From the NCBI GenBank assembly GCA_900551145.1, contig URUQ01000072.1, positions 1-6,350 on the forward strand: a stretch of DNA of 6,350 nucleotides. The letters are read 5' to 3'. The notes beneath the pieces were generated by a model. The model was given only the letters and a program-made list of their open reading frames with translations. It was not told where the DNA came from and made no database searches. Position numbers and translations under genes: made by a program. Origin of the DNA: an uncultured Eubacteriales bacterium (GTDB taxonomy: Bacteria > Bacillota > Clostridia > Christensenellales > CAG-917). Positions 3,675 to 6,350 of this stretch are shown in pieces (within the stretch, counting starts at the first letter, position 1; each line of letters opens with the position of its first letter).

Positions 3675-5984
3675 ATGAAGAGAAGATCCGCAGTTTTCAA
3701 AGTTTCGCTAATCGCAATAATGATTGCGATATTGTGCGTTTCGCTCAGTGCGTGCGGGCTTATAGATGCATTAAAAACCATAACTCACGCGGACGTTTAC
3801 GCAATCGACGGTCTCGAAAGCGGGGAAAACGACGTATACACGGCGTATCTCGGTGAGGAATTTACGCTTGGCGTGAAATGGTACAATGCAAGAGTGACTT
3901 CTCCCGATATCGAGTGGCGCATGTCCGCAGACGAGGGTGAAGAAGCGGTGGTTGCAACTGGTCAAAAGACGCTTTCCTTGACGTACGAGCGCGCGAATCT
4001 CGGCAAAACGTATACGATTTACGCCGTCGTCAACGAGATTAAGTCGTCGAGTATCAAAGTTACGCCCGCCGAAGCGCCCCTATCGCAACCTACGATTACG
4101 AGTTCCACTCATTCTATCGTGGACGGCAAAATCCAACAAAACAGATTGCAAAAATTGTCCAATGTCCTGCTTTCGGTAAGCTGGAACGAGGAAGATATTT
4201 CTCAAGCACTCGGGATACAAGTCAAGTGGTATGTCGACGGTGTGTTGTCGGCAGAGAACGCAAGGGACTTCTCGTACAATGCAGAAACGCTTGTTACTCA
4301 AGACTGCAACGTTGTAATAAGCGTCGTTATCGGCTATCAAAACGGTGAGGACACGATTGCAAAAGACGCAAGCGTAACGCTTGTGTTCGTGTCCGAGTAC
4401 GACCTCGTATCGTCCGTAAAAGTATTTCCGAGCGAAGAGGGCGGAAAACTCAAACGAGTAGCCCCCGACACATATTATCTTACGGGTGAATCCGACGCGG
4501 ACAATACGGCAGAATTTACCACTTCGCTCTCTCCCGACAGTGCGTATCAAAAAGCAAAATGCGAGTGGACGTTGCGTAGCGGTGACAACACTGAAACGCT
4601 CAAAGAGACTAACAGAACGGCGAATATTCAACTTGCCTATGGCAAAAACATTGTTACGGCAAGTATAGGCAACGTGCAAAGCAGACAAATCATCGTATAC
4701 GTAATGTCCTACGAGTTCGCCGAGATTCCGACCGACGTCAAGAGCGCGATGACGGACAAATTCGTATGGAAAGGCAATTCATACGACAAATATATCTCCT
4801 CGCAATACGATTTGAATGCGTGTGTGGCAAGTGCGATCGCGATGCACAAAATAGATACCGGTTATCAAATGTACGTCGGTCGTGCGGATTGGCGCAACCA
4901 AGGGAGCTTTGTAAAACAATGCTCCGTCGCAATAAAGCAAGGCAACGACGAATCGGGCGAGTTCTCCTATACCGTGTCGGTGGCGGGGACAGCGGCAACG
5001 TTGACTTTTAAGTCCGCAACGCAATTCGGTATTCCGAGCGGAGCGTACGCAAACCCCGACGAGTCGCATCAAGCAAAAGTCCTTTTGAGATATAGAGAGC
5101 AAAGCGACAAGCGCACGTCATTGCCCGTGGACGACTTCAAGGAGACGGTGGAAGTTTACAACTCAAACGACCTTTATCGCGCGGTATCTTTCGGATACAA
5201 GCCTATCTTTATGGGTGACGGCGCGCAAAAGTTGCAAGAATTGTATAACAAGGCAAGAGACGTTCTTATCAAATACATATCCGACGACATGACGGAAGTC
5301 GAGAAAGTTGCCGCAATTTACGATTGGATAGTTTATAGCGTAGAGTACGACCACGCCGTGGCAAACTTTGCAAACAGCAGTAATGCCAGCGGTTACAACG
5401 CGTTCTATCTCGAAGGTGTGTTTGACGACAACAGAGCGGTGTGCGACGGTAAGGCCAAGGCGTTTGCTCTTCTTTGCGGTATGGAAGGCATAAGAGCGTT
5501 GCGCATAACGGGTGAAGCGCTTACGAACGGAGCGTACGGCGGTCACGCTTGGAACAAGGTTCTCGTAGACGCCGACGACGACGGCGAGAGAGAGTGGTAC
5601 GTCGTAGATACGACGTGGGGTGATTCCGCGGTGCAAACGAGCGCGGGCGTGTGGGACGAATATCTCACTTATTCCTATTTCTTGCGCACGGACGCGGATA
5701 TGGCAAGCACGCATAGAAGCGATATGGAGCAACCGGTTGCAGACACCGTTTATGACACCTACAAAAACACGTTCGTCACCGTAGCGGGACAAAAAATCAG
5801 TATGTACGTAAGGACGACGGCGGAACTCAACGCCTTGCTTGCGTACAGCAAAGCCAACGGCGGAATGTGCCTGAGCGTATACATAGTCGAGAGCGCAAGA
5901 GGAAGCGAAAACTTCGGACATCTCACGCCGGTGCGTGACGGTGAATACGTGATATTTGCCTCGTCCTCATCGATAATATTTTGA
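3675..5984 (+). CDS. surface lipoprotein with beta-sandwich repeats and a transglutaminase-like domain
   Basis: This 769-residue protein should be lipid-anchored outside the cell: basic MKRR, hydrophobic segment 10-23, lipobox L24-S-A-C27. Three modules of about 100 residues follow (about 36-130, 136-240, 243-345). Each has a tryptophan-centred strand (IEWRMSADEG, VKWYVDG, CEWTLRSGD) and ends in a G-x-Y-T- or G-x-N-I-like strand, the layout of Ig-like or PKD-type folds. A region I do not recognise (about 350-500) precedes a helical lead-in and a transglutaminase-like core (about 535-655). Cys590 in RAVCDGKAKAFALLC, His624 in GGHAWNKV and Asp645 in WYVVDTTWGD form the complete papain-like triad. 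The C-terminal 110 residues are unassigned. Bacterial members of this superfamily are mostly thiol peptidases or amide-processing enzymes, not always cross-linkers; the substrate is unknown. The intact triad implies an active extracellular enzyme acting on protein or cell-wall peptide. It has its own promoter and terminator and is divergent from mrnC. Confidence 0.88.
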   Translation: MKRRSAVFKVSLIAIMIAILCVSLSACGLIDALKTITHADVYAIDGLESGENDVYTAYLGEEFTLGVKWYNARVTSPDIEWRMSADEGEEAVVATGQKTLSLTYERANLGKTYTIYAVVNEIKSSSIKVTPAEAPLSQPTITSSTHSIVDGKIQQNRLQKLSNVLLSVSWNEEDISQALGIQVKWYVDGVLSAENARDFSYNAETLVTQDCNVVISVVIGYQNGEDTIAKDASVTLVFVSEYDLVSSVKVFPSEEGGKLKRVAPDTYYLTGESDADNTAEFTTSLSPDSAYQKAKCEWTLRSGDNTETLKETNRTANIQLAYGKNIVTASIGNVQSRQIIVYVMSYEFAEIPTDVKSAMTDKFVWKGNSYDKYISSQYDLNACVASAIAMHKIDTGYQMYVGRADWRNQGSFVKQCSVAIKQGNDESGEFSYTVSVAGTAATLTFKSATQFGIPSGAYANPDESHQAKVLLRYREQSDKRTSLPVDDFKETVEVYNSNDLYRAVSFGYKPIFMGDGAQKLQELYNKARDVLIKYISDDMTEVEKVAAIYDWIVYSVEYDHAVANFANSSNASGYNAFYLEGVFDDNRAVCDGKAKAFALLCGMEGIRALRITGEALTNGAYGGHAWNKVLVDADDDGEREWYVVDTTWGDSAVQTSAGVWDEYLTYSYFLRTDADMASTHRSDMEQPVADTVYDTYKNTFVTVAGQKISMYVRTTAELNALLAYSKANGGMCLSVYIVESARGSENFGHLTPVRDGEYVIFASSSSIIF

Positions 5985-6014
5985 AAAAAGTCTAAATTCT
6001 ACAAAGACAACGCA

Positions 6015-6043
6015 AAAAGTCCGCTGAAAACCAACGGACTTTT
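6015..6043. terminator. bidirectional intrinsic terminator
   Basis: AAAAGTCCG (6015-6023) pairs perfectly with CGGACTTTT (6035-6043), nine pairs with an 11-base loop. It is symmetrical enough to end both the plus-strand lipoprotein gene (stop at 5984) and the minus-strand gene ending at 6091. On the minus strand the T-tract is TTTTT; on the plus strand TTTT followed by ATATT. Confidence 0.88.
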
Positions 6044-6090
6044 ATATTATCTTTCGACGTTTCAGGGGGAGGGAAAATCGTCGTCGGATA

Positions 6091-6320
6091 CTACAAATAC
6101 AATCTCAACGCCTTGATGTTTTTGTCGTACGTCTTCATAAGATCGTGAGCAAGGTCGGGGACGTCCACGCCCGTTTCTTTCAATTCGTTGATGCATTTTT
6201 GTACGCTTTCTATACCCATATTGTAGCCGTCGATAAGCATACTCGCAAGGTGCGAACAAGAGTTGTTTATGCCCGCGTTCACCTTCACGCCCGCTTTGAG
6301 CATCATTCGTTGAATGGGGT
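6091..6320 (-). CDS. C-terminal fragment of an unrecognised protein, truncated by the contig end
   Basis: The reading frame is open from base 6318 to the TAG at 6091-6093, giving about 76 residues of what must be a longer protein. It reads P-I-Q-R-M-M-L-K and onward. The ATG pair at 6301-6306 is not necessarily the true start, because the frame stays open to the contig edge and no ribosome binding site is seen before it. The fragment looks soluble and mainly helical, with a Cys-Ser-His (NNSCSHLASML) near its middle and regularly spaced hydrophobics (about ESVQKCINELKE and PDLAHDLMKTYDKNI). I do not recognise a family. The product reads like an ordinary protein and is followed by a good terminator in the right orientation. 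Frames extended past 6320 run into adapter sequence and are artefacts. Confidence 0.6.
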
Positions 6321-6350
6321 CTGTCTCTTATACACATCTGACGCTGCCGA
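6321..6350. other. Nextera transposase adapter (sequencing artefact)
   Basis: The window ends with CTGTCTCTTATACACATCT (6321-6339) followed by GACGCTGCCGA (6340-6350). This is the reverse complement of the Nextera Read 1 transposase adapter, 30 of its 33 bases, with the 19-base mosaic end first. It is library contamination at a contig end. Translating it on the minus strand gives the well-known artefact start MCIRDR, fused here to an out-of-frame reading of the gene at 6091-6320. Confidence 0.97.

Noticed and set aside
5568..5586. DADDDGE stretch (residues 632-638) as an EF-hand or dockerin calcium site
   Set aside because: It has the D-x-D-x-D-G opening but not the rest of a 12-residue EF loop, and it sits between the catalytic His and Asp as a surface turn. 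Calcium binding is possible but unsupported.
5163..5921. 252-codon open frame antisense to the transglutaminase-like domain
   Set aside because: The sense frame contains the catalytic triad. The antisense product has no recognisable pattern and no start signals.
6062..6337. 91-residue minus-strand protein beginning MCIRDR
   Set aside because: Its start lies in the Nextera adapter, and the rest is an out-of-frame reading of the gene at 6091-6320.

Overview
The window looks like the end of a draft or metagenomic contig from a low-GC, Gram-positive, Clostridia-type member of the Bacillota. Three things point that way. It has a mrnC-rlmB-sigH gene block of the kind known from Bacillus. It has two lipoproteins with classical Gram-positive signal peptides and lipoboxes. 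It has strong AGGAG-type ribosome binding sites and AT-rich intergenic DNA with simple intrinsic terminators. I cannot resolve family or genus. The last 30 bases (6321-6350) are not genomic: they match the Nextera transposase adapter.

Layout: 1-231 is an AT-rich leader with a heptamer tandem repeat, a small hairpin, a -10 box and overlapping palindromes. 232-1302 (+) is an uncharacterised beta-rich lipoprotein closed by a strong terminator at 1328-1358. 1303-1570 is a convergent intergenic region with an orphan plus-strand promoter and two hairpins. 1571-2128 (-) is a SigH-like sigma factor. 2129-2424 is a GC-rich, hairpin-dense gap without a credible gene. 2425-3147 (-) is the 23S rRNA 2'-O-methyltransferase RlmB, and 3160-3585 (-) is Mini-ribonuclease III (MrnC), 12 bases upstream of rlmB. 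3586-3674 is a compact divergent promoter region in which the two promoters appear to share one -35 hexamer. 3675-5984 (+) is a 769-residue lipoprotein with repeated beta-sandwich-like modules and a C-terminal transglutaminase-like domain with an intact Cys-His-Asp triad. 6015-6043 is a bidirectional terminator. 6091-6320 (-) is the C-terminal part of an unrecognised protein cut by the contig end.

How it fits together: mrnC and rlmB form a minus-strand pair for 23S rRNA maturation and modification, followed after a gap by the transition-phase sigma factor. In Bacillus subtilis the order is cysS-mrnC-rlmB-yacP-sigH. Here yacP is absent and a structured GC-rich segment takes its place, while the position of cysS is taken by a divergent surface lipoprotein. 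The two lipoproteins are independent single-gene units with their own signals.

I found no convincing new defence, mobile or biosynthetic system. The most interesting points are the shared-hexamer divergent promoter, the structured gap replacing yacP, and a possible very short RNA between the convergent genes at 1303-1570.
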